The translations under genes were made by a program, and so were the position numbers. From assembly GCA_025055215.1 (NCBI GenBank), contig JANWYO010000198.1:1-33473 (forward strand): a stretch of DNA of 33,473 nucleotides, in the 5' to 3' direction. The notes under the pieces are model-generated. The model was not told where the DNA came from and made no database searches. It saw only the letters and a program-made list of their open reading frames with translations. Positions 16,978-25,075 of the stretch are shown one piece after another (position 1 is the stretch's first letter; each line of letters opens with the position of its first letter). Source of the stretch: Gemmataceae bacterium. Lineage in GTDB: Bacteria > Planctomycetota > Planctomycetia > Gemmatales > Gemmataceae.

Positions 16978-17487
16978 TGCCTCTCGATCCTTTCGACGCT
17001 GAGGGATGTTGCTTCTCGATCAGGTCCCAACTCGTTGCGGCCGGCCCCGGCCGCTGTCATGGGGCCGCCCACTCCATTGTGGCTGACCGGGCCGCTCAGT
17101 CAATCCAGATTCGCTGGCCTTCCTTCTCCGGTTGCCGACCGTTTGCCTTCCGCCCACCGGACGCTGGTCTGACCCCGGCAAAGGTGCGGCCCGGTTCGGG
17201 GCGCTGACGAACGCCCCCAATGACCGTGCCCGATTTCGCACGGCGAATCCACCTCGCTTGCCCGGCCAGGGGCCGCGGCGGCGGGCTTGCCCGCCGCGGC
17301 TTCGCGCCGATCCGCAAGGTTTTCCCCTGTTGACATTCTTTCCCCGCAAACCGATCGCCGACAAGCCCTTCGGCTTCGACGGCAAGGAGCAATTTGCTTC
17401 AGCGCCGCGGTCGCCGCGTCCGATGTCACGACAAGGAGACCGAGTACCGACGCGATCCGGGAGGAACCACATGCCAGGAGGGTGTTC
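16978..17487. other. Divergent intergenic region with GC hairpin
   Basis: 510 bp between the divergent S41 and lipoprotein genes. A GC-rich stem-loop lies at 17272-17300 (GCCGCGGCGG with CCGCCGCGGC; a shifted pairing with a TT loop is also possible). TTGACA occurs at 17330-17335, a perfect -35 hexamer, but I see no good -10 at the right distance. Frames open here on either strand look like random GC-rich sequence. Confidence 0.45.
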
Positions 17488-18153
17488 ATGGTTGGCCGCT
17501 TCTGTTCGGTATCGGTCCTGCTAGCCGCGACTCTCTCATGGGGCTGCCAGCACGCTTCGGAGAGTGCTTACCCTAACGACCCGCTGCTCTTGAGCAAAAA
17601 GCCGGTCGAAGGGACGCTGACCTCTCCCGGTCCGACGTTGTTAGCCCAGGCGGAGCCACAGGCGCCGCCGCAGCCTCGGCTGCTGGCCAAGTCGCGGCGT
17701 ACCGGTGGCCCTTCCGACGGCCGACCGGCCCACTCCGGCACCGCCGACGACAGTGGGCCGACGTTGCAGCCGATCCCAGGACATCGCGGCCCTGCGCCCG
17801 CAATTCCCGCAGTGCAGGGCCGACCCAGCGAGGGCCCGCCTGAGTCGCGCTCCGCTCCCCATGCCGTCGTCGGCACCTACGGCCATGCCCCCGACTACTC
17901 CTGGCTCCAGGGGGAGCTGGACCGCCATTACCGGGGGACCTACTATCTCCGCTTCTGCGACCCGACGGTCGCCCATCCCCTGGGCGGAAAAGTCACTTTG
18001 GAAGACGACCCACGGCTGAAAAACTTTCAGGATGGCGACATCATCCAGGTCGAAGGCGCGCTTCTCGCCGAGGACCAGGACGCCTCCCAAGGCCGTCGGC
18101 CATATCCTCGTTACCGGATCGAGCGGATCTGGCTGGTCCAGCGAAAACGCTGA
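17488..18153 (+). CDS. Lipoprotein with C-terminal OB-like domain, function unknown
   Basis: A 221-residue predicted lipoprotein. AGGAGGG (17476-17482) precedes the ATG at 17488, and residues 1-20 form a signal peptide with lipobox LSWGC (lipidated Cys near residue 21). Residues 25-125 are Pro/Ser/Gly-rich and probably unstructured. A compact conserved-looking domain begins around residue 130: YSWLQGELDRHYRGTYYLRF, then HPLGGKVTLEDD, NFQDGDIIQVEGAL and YRIERIWLVQRK at the very end. The strand pattern and the 'GDIIQVEG' turn resemble an OB-fold, which is a suggestion rather than an assignment. A substrate-binding or scaffolding role at the cell envelope is possible. The frame extends upstream to 17287 without signal or ribosome-binding support. 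Confidence 0.75.
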   Translation: MVGRFCSVSVLLAATLSWGCQHASESAYPNDPLLLSKKPVEGTLTSPGPTLLAQAEPQAPPQPRLLAKSRRTGGPSDGRPAHSGTADDSGPTLQPIPGHRGPAPAIPAVQGRPSEGPPESRSAPHAVVGTYGHAPDYSWLQGELDRHYRGTYYLRFCDPTVAHPLGGKVTLEDDPRLKNFQDGDIIQVEGALLAEDQDASQGRRPYPRYRIERIWLVQRKR

Positions 18154-18203
18154 TCAGCGCCGGAGCCCGATTCGCTCCAACCGGCGTCGTAACTCGGGCC
18201 CGA

Positions 18204-19463
18204 TCACCAGGCAACCGCCGCCCTTCGCCTTGGTCGGCTTCCCTTCCACGCGCTCACGGCTTCGACGACGCGCCACAACCGTTGGGCAATGTGGTCGGGG
18301 TGGAAGTTCCGCAGCACGTACTCTCGACCTCGCTGGCCCAGACGCTGTCGCCAAGCCTCATCGTTGATGAGTCGTCGCAGGTGAGCGTCGAACTCTTCGG
18401 GCCGGGTGTAGTACAGGCCGGCCCGGCTGGCCCGGCAGTGTTCCACCATGGCCGCGCTATGTCCGTTGACCAGCACCGGTGTCCCGACGCGCAGGCTCTC
18501 CAAGAGCACGATCGAGAAACTCTCAAAGGGCGACGGATGAAGCAGGGCGCGGGCCCGCGCCATCAGGGCGCATTTGACCGGCTCGCTGACAAAGCCCAGA
18601 TACACGACGTCGGGATGTCGCGGCAGCGGGAGAGGTCCCTTGCCGATGAGAACGAGCCTCAGCGAGGACGGGTGGCGGCGCTTGAATGCCAGAAACTGAT
18701 CGAGCAGTTCGGGGAGGCCCTTGGCCGGCTCGATCCGCCCCGCGTACAGCACGAACACGTCGGGCGTTGCCGCCGGCGGCGGACCAGCCGGCGGCGGTTC
18801 GGGAATTCCCATGCCCACCACCCAGCCGGCGCCGCGGTACGCGTGCATTTCTCGCGCCAGGCACCGCTCCGCCTCGGTCAGAAAAATGGCGTGCTTCACG
18901 TGAGCGAAGACGTCGCCGACAAGCGGGAGATGCGCCTCCGGCTCGTCATGCAGTGTCGGACAAAGCACCGTCCGTTCCGCCGGGACTTGCCGGATGCCGA
19001 AACAGGTCGTCGGATACAAGTATGTGCAAAACAGAAACACATCGAAGCGATGTCGGTGCTGGCCCAGAAATTTGAGGAGGTCCGGCGGCCACGGCCCCTG
19101 GGCGCGGATCAATTCCTCCTGCACACTTCGGGGAGCTTGGGCCAATCGGTCCACGAGTTGGCGCTTGTAGTGGGGGCAACGGGCAAATTGCATCAGGTCA
19201 ACCGGGCCAAACACGTGCCCATGCAACTCTGCCCAACGTGGACCACGCTCCTCTGACACGCGAAAACGATGAACCAGGACAGGGCCATCACGGCTGGTTC
19301 CGGCGGGGAACCAGTTGCGCCAGGTCACGTGATCACGGGCGCAAGTCGTCAGGACCTCAACGTCGGCATCGTGCGCCAGGGCGTGGGCGTATACTCGAGC
19401 GAGTGCCTCCGAGCCACCCAGCACGTCTGGGCCATACCGCTGCACCACGATCGCAATCCTCAT
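18204..19463 (-). CDS. Glycosyltransferase family 4 (GT-B)
   Basis: A 419-residue retaining GT-B glycosyltransferase. The N-terminal Rossmann domain starts MRIAIVVQRYGPDVLGGSEALARVYA, with the Gly-rich acceptor loop. The C-terminal GT4 domain starts VFVLYAGRIEPAKGLPELLDQF and has SPFESFSIVLLESL, the E-x7-E donor-sugar motif. It transfers a sugar from an activated donor onto a growing surface glycan; donor and acceptor cannot be told from sequence. It is the last gene of a minus-strand run: 21 bp separate its start from the stop of the next GT4 gene, so the two are probably co-transcribed. A basic tail (KGSRPRRRAAVAW) ends the protein. Confidence 0.92.
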   Translation of the reverse strand: MRIAIVVQRYGPDVLGGSEALARVYAHALAHDADVEVLTTCARDHVTWRNWFPAGTSRDGPVLVHRFRVSEERGPRWAELHGHVFGPVDLMQFARCPHYKRQLVDRLAQAPRSVQEELIRAQGPWPPDLLKFLGQHRHRFDVFLFCTYLYPTTCFGIRQVPAERTVLCPTLHDEPEAHLPLVGDVFAHVKHAIFLTEAERCLAREMHAYRGAGWVVGMGIPEPPPAGPPPAATPDVFVLYAGRIEPAKGLPELLDQFLAFKRRHPSSLRLVLIGKGPLPLPRHPDVVYLGFVSEPVKCALMARARALLHPSPFESFSIVLLESLRVGTPVLVNGHSAAMVEHCRASRAGLYYTRPEEFDAHLRRLINDEAWRQRLGQRGREYVLRNFHPDHIAQRLWRVVEAVSAWKGSRPRRRAAVAW

Positions 19464-19484
19464 GGCCCGCCTCCGAGCGATAAC

Positions 19485-20636
19485 TCAAATGGCCGAGGCT
19501 GCCATCGATCGGCCGGGGTGTCTGGCCACGGCTCGGACGGGGGTCAATTGCAATTCGTCCCAAACCGCCATGAAGCGTTCGGCGATCCGGTCCGGCCGAA
19601 ACTCGCATTCATATCGCCATCGTTGCCAATCGATCAGGAGTTGGCGAATGGCACCGGCGGTGCAAACCGCCCTCAGCCCCTCGGCCAATAGCGCCGGTTC
19701 CGCGCTGTCCCAGACGAGGCCGGTGGGGCCGAGTGTTTCCCGAACAGCACCCGCGGCCTGGGCGACGACGGGCACCCCGAAGCGCATCGCCTCGACCAGC
19801 GGGACGCCGAATCCTTCGTGCTCGCTGGTGCACAAGAAGGCGTGGGCCTTGGCATAGAAAGTCCGCAGTTGACGGGGTGAGACGCTGCCGTGAAATCGGA
19901 CCGCATTTTCAAGTCCGAGGTTGCTTACTTGGCGGCGCAGCTCGGCGACGTAGTCGCCCAGCTGCGGGTCGAGTCGACCGACGATGTGCAGCTGGCTGGT
20001 GGCCGCCTGGCGGTGAAAAAGGGCGAATACCCGGAGGAGATGGCGATGGCCCTTATTCGGGGCGACCTTCCCGACGAACACGACGTGGGGACCACCCTGC
20101 AACATGCGCTCCAGCCGCGGGTCAGCGGGCAGGTTCGCCAGCTCTTCGGCGGCGTGAAAGGGGGGCACCACGCGGCAATCCTCCGGGCGGGCGCCCGCCG
20201 CGAGCAGTTCGGCGAAGTTGTGGTGCGAGTCGGCCAACAGCCGGATCGGCCGGTCGCGCAGGAGTCGGCGGGTTTGCCACTCGCCGAATTGACACCCGGC
20301 GGCGTAGCGGGGCTGATAGCGACGGAAGAACCGCGCCGGGGTGACGCTGTGGTAGCGGAGGATGCGGCGATTGCGGCTGTGCTCCCAGAGGTGCTGGCCC
20401 AAGGGCCAGCCCACCGAGTGATGGTAAATGAGCCAATCGCGCCGTGCTTTCAGGAACGGCTCGAATGCCGCGAGCGGTTGGGCCAAGTCGCGCAACCGTC
20501 CGTCGCAGTATTGCGCATAGGCCATCGCCTGCCAACCCCAGCAACGCAGCTGGCGAACCATCCCCAGCGCGTCATGCGTCACGGCGTCGCCAGGGCTCAG
20601 GACCGGCGTCAGGATGTGCACACGCGGCGGGGTCAC
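19485..20636 (-). CDS. Glycosyltransferase family 4 (GT-B)
   Basis: A 383-residue GT-B glycosyltransferase. The N-terminal domain opens VHILTPVLSPGDAVTHDALGM. The GT4 donor-binding domain has VVFVGKVAPNKGHRHLLRVF and then TSEHEGFGVPLVEAMRFGVPVVA, a complete E-x7-E motif with the usual EGFGxPxxEA sequence. The two GT4 proteins in this run are clearly different, suggesting successive transfer steps. Its ATG overlaps the end of the upstream methyltransferase gene by 4 bp (20633-20636), which indicates translational coupling. Conserved family assignment is firm; specificity is unknown. Confidence 0.93.
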   Translation of the reverse strand: MTPPRVHILTPVLSPGDAVTHDALGMVRQLRCWGWQAMAYAQYCDGRLRDLAQPLAAFEPFLKARRDWLIYHHSVGWPLGQHLWEHSRNRRILRYHSVTPARFFRRYQPRYAAGCQFGEWQTRRLLRDRPIRLLADSHHNFAELLAAGARPEDCRVVPPFHAAEELANLPADPRLERMLQGGPHVVFVGKVAPNKGHRHLLRVFALFHRQAATSQLHIVGRLDPQLGDYVAELRRQVSNLGLENAVRFHGSVSPRQLRTFYAKAHAFLCTSEHEGFGVPLVEAMRFGVPVVAQAAGAVRETLGPTGLVWDSAEPALLAEGLRAVCTAGAIRQLLIDWQRWRYECEFRPDRIAERFMAVWDELQLTPVRAVARHPGRSMAASAI

Positions 20637-21805
20637 TTTCGGCCCACGAGAGCGTAGTCCTGGTAGCGATGCAGCGGTGCCCCGGCATCGACCGTTGTTC
20701 GCACGACCGGCTCGAGGCCGGGGTCAACCGGCGCGCTGTAGACGGCTTCTTCCACCGCGAATCCCTGGCTCTCCATCAAGAACCGCAGCAATTCCGGGTG
20801 GACCGGGCGGACGTGGGTCGGATCGAGGTAGAAATTCCCGTTGGCCTCGGGACAGCACGGATTGACGGTTTCCACGACCAGGACCCCGCCTTTCCGCAAG
20901 GCCCGCCAACAACGCTCGAGCAGGCGGGCGATGCCCGCCGGCGGCAGGTGCTCCACCACCTGGCCGAGGAAAATTCCACCAAGCGACTGCTCCTCTACCC
21001 CGGTCAAATAGGCCTCCCCCTCAGCCTGCACGACCGCCAGACCCAACTCCCGGCAGAACGCCACCATCTCGGCGTTGGAATCAATCCCCTGCACGGGGAT
21101 ACCTTCGCTCGCCAGCAGCTCGACGAACTCGCCGCGCCCGCAGCCGATGTCGAGCACCTTGCCGCGGTCCCGGAACCAGGGCAGGTAGACGCGCTGGCGA
21201 TCGCGGATCTCCTCGCGGGTGCCCCGGAACTGGTTCTCGAACAGGAAATAATCGAAGGGCAGTTCGTGGGTCCCGTTCGGCGAAGGGGCGCCGGCCTCGG
21301 CCTCCGGGCCGAGGCCGCCATGCAGCTTGACGCGCACCCGATAGCTCACGAGGGTGTCACGCACGCGGGACACCTCGCGCCGGAGCCGACCCAGCTCGCT
21401 CTCGGCCCGGCCTTGCTGATCGGCGAAGGCTTCCACGGCGCGTTCCAGTCGACGGACCGTGTCATACAACTCTCCGAGGTTCTGATCGAGCTGCGACAGC
21501 AACTGTGCCGTCTCTCGGACCTGTTCGACCACCACACCGTTGAACTCCACTTGCCGCATCAACACCCAACGCAGGCCCAGCCGAAGAACCCGCTTGGCCC
21601 AGGTCTTCAGCCGGCCCAGCCATGACGGCCCGGCCGGCAGCACCGCCAGTTCGAGCACGTCTTGCCGGTAACTCAGTTCGGATTCATGTCGGTACAAGGT
21701 GTCAAAGTGCAGCGGGGCGTAGCCCAGCGGCACCCGCGTGCGGATGTCGCGCTGGATGTCATGGATGGTCAAGGACGCATTGGCCGTTGGATGGTGCTCA
21801 ATCAT
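20633..21805 (-). CDS. Coiled-coil class I SAM methyltransferase, WbdD-like in architecture
   Basis: A 390-residue protein starting at the ATG at 21805 (an in-frame TTG at 21823 would add six residues). The N-terminal half is helical. After YRQDVLELAVLPAGPSWLGRLKTW comes a heptad-rich segment of about 70 residues (QVRETAQLLSQLDQNLGELYDTVRRLERAV...LRREVSRVRDTL). The C-terminal half is a Rossmann methyltransferase: VLDIGCGRGEFVELLA (motif I), IPVQGIDSNAEMV (motif II), LGGIFLGQVVEHLPPAG and LRKGGVLVVETVNP. The coiled coil plus methyltransferase plan resembles the WbdD type, which caps O-polysaccharide chains and sets their length, though no kinase domain is present. It is translationally coupled to a GT4 gene, which supports a glycan substrate. 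Confidence 0.82.
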   Translation of the reverse strand: MIEHHPTANASLTIHDIQRDIRTRVPLGYAPLHFDTLYRHESELSYRQDVLELAVLPAGPSWLGRLKTWAKRVLRLGLRWVLMRQVEFNGVVVEQVRETAQLLSQLDQNLGELYDTVRRLERAVEAFADQQGRAESELGRLRREVSRVRDTLVSYRVRVKLHGGLGPEAEAGAPSPNGTHELPFDYFLFENQFRGTREEIRDRQRVYLPWFRDRGKVLDIGCGRGEFVELLASEGIPVQGIDSNAEMVAFCRELGLAVVQAEGEAYLTGVEEQSLGGIFLGQVVEHLPPAGIARLLERCWRALRKGGVLVVETVNPCCPEANGNFYLDPTHVRPVHPELLRFLMESQGFAVEEAVYSAPVDPGLEPVVRTTVDAGAPLHRYQDYALVGRK

Positions 21806-21844
21806 GGGGTGGACCCCAAACAATTGGCCGCGAATCGAGAACGA

Positions 21845-22453
21845 TCAACCGGACGCCGTCAAGGCCGCGTCGACGTAATCGCAGACCACGTGGATGAATA
21901 GAAGGTGTGCCTCCTGGATGCGGGCGGTTGATTGGCTGGGGACGATCCATTGGCGTTCCGCCTCGCCGGCCATGACCCCGCCACCTTTGCCCAGCAGGGC
22001 CAGGGTATGCAAACCGACCTCGCGCGCCGCCCGGATCGCCAGCAATACATTCCGCGATTGCCCGCTGGTGCTCAACGCCACCAGCAGGTCTCCCGGGCGC
22101 CCCTGGCCCCGGACCTGACGCGCGAACAGCTCATTGGCGCCATAGTCGTTGCTGATGCAGGTCAGCAGGGAACCATCGGCCGACAACGCCACCGCGGGCA
22201 GGGACCGTCGTTCGGCGGAGTAGCGGCCCACCAGTTCGGTGGCGAAGTGCTGGGCCTCGGCGGCCGAGCCGCCGTTGCCACACGCTAACAGGCGCGAGCC
22301 GCCGAGTATCAACCCGGCAGTCCAGCGGGCCAGTTCGTCGATGGTTTCGCGGCAATTCGCCAAGTCGTCGATCAACTGGCGCCACTCGGCTAAAGCCTTT
22401 TCCGCGAGAAGAGAGCGGCCTGAAGCTGGATGGAAGGAAACCTTGGCAGACAT
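21845..22453 (-). CDS. gmhA: Phosphoheptose isomerase (sedoheptulose-7-phosphate isomerase) GmhA
   Basis: SIS-domain isomerase converting sedoheptulose 7-phosphate to D-glycero-D-manno-heptose 7-phosphate, the first step of ADP- and GDP-heptose synthesis. The ATG at 22453, preceded by AAGGATG, gives 202 residues, near the usual GmhA size. Visible signatures are LLACGNGGSAAEAQHFATEL, ALSADGSLLTCISNDYG, LVALSTSGQSRNVLLA (phosphate-binding SIS loop) and the late QEAHLLFIHVVCDYVD. The gene lies 39 bp upstream of the methyltransferase start in the same direction, so heptose supply and glycan assembly appear linked. No GmhB or HldE/HddA gene is in the window. Confidence 0.93.
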   Translation of the reverse strand: MSAKVSFHPASGRSLLAEKALAEWRQLIDDLANCRETIDELARWTAGLILGGSRLLACGNGGSAAEAQHFATELVGRYSAERRSLPAVALSADGSLLTCISNDYGANELFARQVRGQGRPGDLLVALSTSGQSRNVLLAIRAAREVGLHTLALLGKGGGVMAGEAERQWIVPSQSTARIQEAHLLFIHVVCDYVDAALTASG

Positions 22454-22858
22454 GGGAACATCCTTGCCCTCGAGCAGCCCGTCCGTGGTGCCAAAGGATG
22501 CGGGCGAACCGCGATCGTAGCTTTGGCGGATATTAGCAAGACCGAGCAAACGGGGTCAAGGCCGTTCGCCGTCGCGGTGGACCTGTTGTTTGGGGCGGGT
22601 TGCGCGCTCCAGTCGGCGGTTTTTCTCCACTCCCCGCCGCGCCGATTCGCCGATTCATCGTCTCGCGCTTGGCGAGTAGCGAGCGCGAGACGATAGATCT
22701 CCCTTCGGGCCCAGCACGCGACTCCCCTCCTCGCGCGAGCGCGAACCGATCAATCCCTCGCCCCCGCTGCGCCCTCGCCGCGCCGAAACGTCGAGGACTC
22801 CCCGCCATCGTGGCGGCATCCGGTTAACCTCGGGGCGCGGGAGTTGAGCGTTTCCAGC
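22454..22858. other. Intergenic region between the PLP enzyme gene and gmhA
   Basis: About 400 bp with no supportable gene. The main feature is a stem-loop at 22658-22693 with a perfect 12-bp stem (TCGTCTCGCGCT against AGCGCGAGACGA) and a 12-nt loop. It lies downstream of the PLP enzyme stop and upstream of gmhA, so it may separate the two transcription units. Confidence 0.45.
22658..22693. terminator. 12-bp stem-loop upstream of gmhA
   Basis: Perfect 12-bp stem 22658-22669 / 22682-22693 with a 12-nt loop and no T-run. It is 166 nt downstream of the PLP enzyme stop on the minus strand. Confidence 0.35.
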
Positions 22859-23995
22859 CTACGCCAGGCCGCGGCTGATTTCCCGCTGGATGTCCGCAAG
22901 CTCCTCCACTCCAACCGACAGGCGGATCAAGCCGTCGCTGATGCCCTGACGGCGTTTCTCGGCTTGGCTGACGTACCGGTGCGAGGTGGAGGCAGGGTGG
23001 CTGCACGTGGTTGTGGTGTGGCCCAGCGACGGACTGAAGGGAATGCCGACGGCTTGACGGAGGAAACGGTTGACGCCGTCGCGGCCACCAGCCACCTCGA
23101 AACAGAGCATGTTGCCGAACGCCCCTGCAAGCAAGCGCGAGGCCAAGGCGTGATCGGGATGATCGACCAGTCCAGGGTAAATGACGCGCACGACGTTGGG
23201 TTGGCGGGTCAGCCAGTGGGCCAAGGCCAGGGCGCGCTCGGAGGCAGTCCGCACCCGCAGCGCGAGGGTTTCCAGGCCGCGGAGCGCCAGCCAGCAATCA
23301 AACGGATTGGCCGACAGCCCCCAAATGCTCATCGTCTGACGCTGGGTCCCGAGCAGGTCGCCGGTGCCGGCCACGGCACCGAGCGTCACGTCGCTGTGAC
23401 CGGCGAGCATCTTGGTGAGGCTTTCGATCGTCAGATCGGCCCCCCACTCGGCGGGTCGGAAGAGCACGGGTGTCGCGAAGGTGTTATCCACGCACAGCCA
23501 AGTATCGTTGGCTTTGGTCCAGCGCGCCAGCGTTTCCACGTCGGCCAGTCGCAGAAGCGGGTTGGAGATCGTCTCCACCAGCAGCACTTTGGCGGGCCGC
23601 TGTAGCGCCGAGCGTACTTCGTTGAGGTCGCAGGGATCGACGAAGGTGGTTTCAACGCCGAAACGGTGCAACTCCCGGGCGAGGAGTTGCGTGGTTCGGC
23701 CATAGAGCCGATTGCTGGCGACGATGCGGTCGCCCTGCTGGACCAGGGCCAGCAGGGCGGCGGAGATGGCCGCCATCCCGGAGCTGCCGACGAGGGCCCA
23801 GTCGGTCCCCTCGAGCTGGGCCAATCGCTCCGCGAGGAGCTGGGCGTTGGGATGGGCGTCCCGGGCATAGACGAACCCGGGAGCCCCTTCATCCATGATG
23901 GCATCCAGGGCGTCCAGGTCCGGCAAGACGTAGACCGACGACTGATACAGCGGCGGCACCAGCGGGCGACTACGGCCTAGCGACGGCTCGTCCAT
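22859..23995 (-). CDS. Trans-sulfuration enzyme family PLP-dependent protein (cystathionine gamma-synthase / gamma-lyase-like)
   Basis: Fold-type I PLP enzyme of the Cys/Met metabolism family, 378 residues from the ATG at 23995, with GGAGGG about 9 nt upstream. The internal aldimine Lys is K195 in ESLTKMLAGHSDVTLGAV. Other family landmarks are YARDAHPNAQLLAERLAQLEG near the N terminus, LVGSSGMAAISAALLAL, VETISNPLLRLADVETLA and CVDNTFATPVLFRPAEWGAD. The C-terminal SLGHTTTTCSHPASTSHRYV and GLIRLSVGVEELADIQ complete the fold. Members catalyse cystathionine or homocysteine synthesis or gamma/beta-elimination; the sequence does not decide among them. It is transcribed in the same direction as gmhA but 400 bp upstream, and the link to the glycan genes is doubtful. 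Confidence 0.92.
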   Translation of the reverse strand: MDEPSLGRSRPLVPPLYQSSVYVLPDLDALDAIMDEGAPGFVYARDAHPNAQLLAERLAQLEGTDWALVGSSGMAAISAALLALVQQGDRIVASNRLYGRTTQLLARELHRFGVETTFVDPCDLNEVRSALQRPAKVLLVETISNPLLRLADVETLARWTKANDTWLCVDNTFATPVLFRPAEWGADLTIESLTKMLAGHSDVTLGAVAGTGDLLGTQRQTMSIWGLSANPFDCWLALRGLETLALRVRTASERALALAHWLTRQPNVVRVIYPGLVDHPDHALASRLLAGAFGNMLCFEVAGGRDGVNRFLRQAVGIPFSPSLGHTTTTCSHPASTSHRYVSQAEKRRQGISDGLIRLSVGVEELADIQREISRGLA

Positions 23996-24087
23996 GCAAG
24001 GTGGCCCTCCCGAACGGTTCCGGCCCAGCCGTGGACCTGGCGCGAAGCCCACCACCAGTTAGGGATGCGTCGCCGCCCGCAGGTTCC

Positions 24088-24903
24088 TCAAGGACGCGCG
24101 CCGCTCAAGAGCCGCTGGACGGCGATCCAATAAGTGCGGTGGGCCTCGCTGGCATCGGTTTTCAGCCCCAGAGCGATCGCCCGGTCCATGGCCTCGGCAT
24201 CGGTCAGACGATCGACCAGGCGAAAGTGAAGATACCACAAACCGCCCGCCAGCAAGCCATCACGATCATATACGAACAGCGGCAGTCCCGCACTGTCGCT
24301 GACGACGCGGTTGAACTCGTCGACCACGGCGCGGTTCAGGGTCGTCGGCGAGACTTCGAGGCTGACAAAACCAAGCCCCAGCCGTTCCACTTCGCGGCGG
24401 TCGGCACTGTCGTCCTCCTCGGGAAGCCGCAGGCGAAGCACGGTACGGAAGCCGTGGCGTTGCAACCACTCAAACCCGCCGGGGAAAGGTTGCAGGCCGT
24501 TCGCAACTCGGTCCTTGACGCTGGCGAAATGAGGGATCGCCACGGGCAGCGCCGCATCCGCCGAATCCGTCGGCGCGTTGGGGGGATTGAGCCGGGCCGA
24601 CGGCGGGGGAGTCGGCGAGGGGGGAGAACGTGGTTCCGCTGGTTGGGAAGGGTTGCTTGGATTAGGCGACCAATCCGGGGCCGGCGGATACTGACGAACC
24701 TCGGACGGCCACGAGGGCGGAGGCGGAACCGTTGTCGCCGGGGAACTCGCTGGACCCAGGACAACCGCGCCGCCAGCCGGTGGGGGCGGGGCGGGCAGCA
24801 GCGGTGCCGGCCCGCAACATGGCCGACATCGATGCTGGCAGCTGGCCGCGCCGGCCACGACCGCAACCCCCACGATGACCCAAGATCCACCCGGCAACTT
24901 CAT
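24088..24903 (-). CDS. Lipoprotein with catalytically degenerate tyrosine-phosphatase-like domain
   Basis: A 271-residue predicted lipoprotein. GAGGAGG lies 7-8 nt before the ATG at 24903, and the signal peptide ends GAASC with a Cys near residue 22, followed by more Cys (CQHRCRPCC). Residues 30-130 are Pro/Ser-rich. The C-terminal domain (about 135-270) resembles a dual-specificity/tyrosine phosphatase: FEWLQRHGFRTVLRLRLPEE, then GLGFVSLEVSP, then LPLFVYDRDGLLAGGLWYLH in the place of the P-loop. Where active enzymes have H-C-x-x-G-x-x-R, this has Y212-D213-R-D-G-L-L-A219, so the nucleophile Cys and the phosphate-binding Arg are both missing. It should be a pseudophosphatase or binding protein. 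The frame extends upstream to 25587 only because it runs antisense to GC-rich coding sequence. Confidence 0.78.
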   Translation of the reverse strand: MKLPGGSWVIVGVAVVAGAASCQHRCRPCCGPAPLLPAPPPPAGGAVVLGPASSPATTVPPPPSWPSEVRQYPPAPDWSPNPSNPSQPAEPRSPPSPTPPPSARLNPPNAPTDSADAALPVAIPHFASVKDRVANGLQPFPGGFEWLQRHGFRTVLRLRLPEEDDSADRREVERLGLGFVSLEVSPTTLNRAVVDEFNRVVSDSAGLPLFVYDRDGLLAGGLWYLHFRLVDRLTDAEAMDRAIALGLKTDASEAHRTYWIAVQRLLSGARP

Positions 24904-25038
24904 GGCTGGCCTCCTCTCGGTCCGGTCCCAGGGTCGATTGTACCCAGGCCGAGAGGGTTTCCCCCAGATCAGCTCAGTATCTGGTGGCCGAACCTGATGA
25001 TAAGAGCGGCTGACTTTGCGGGTGGGGCCGTTCGTACG

Positions 25039-25068
25039 GTGGGTCGGCGGCAGCCGCCGCCGACCCAC
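25039..25068 (-). terminator. GC-rich perfect hairpin after the YHS-domain gene
   Basis: GTGGGTCGGCGGC (25039-25051) pairs perfectly with GCCGCCGACCCAC (25056-25068) over AGCC. It begins 7 nt beyond the stop codon of the minus-strand gene ending at 25076. No T-run. Confidence 0.6.
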
Positions 25069-25075
25069 GCAAGCC

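Noticed and set aside
17096-17472. Minus-strand frames in the intergenic region before the OB-like lipoprotein
   Set aside because: Arg/Gly/Pro-rich translations with no motif or ribosome-binding site.
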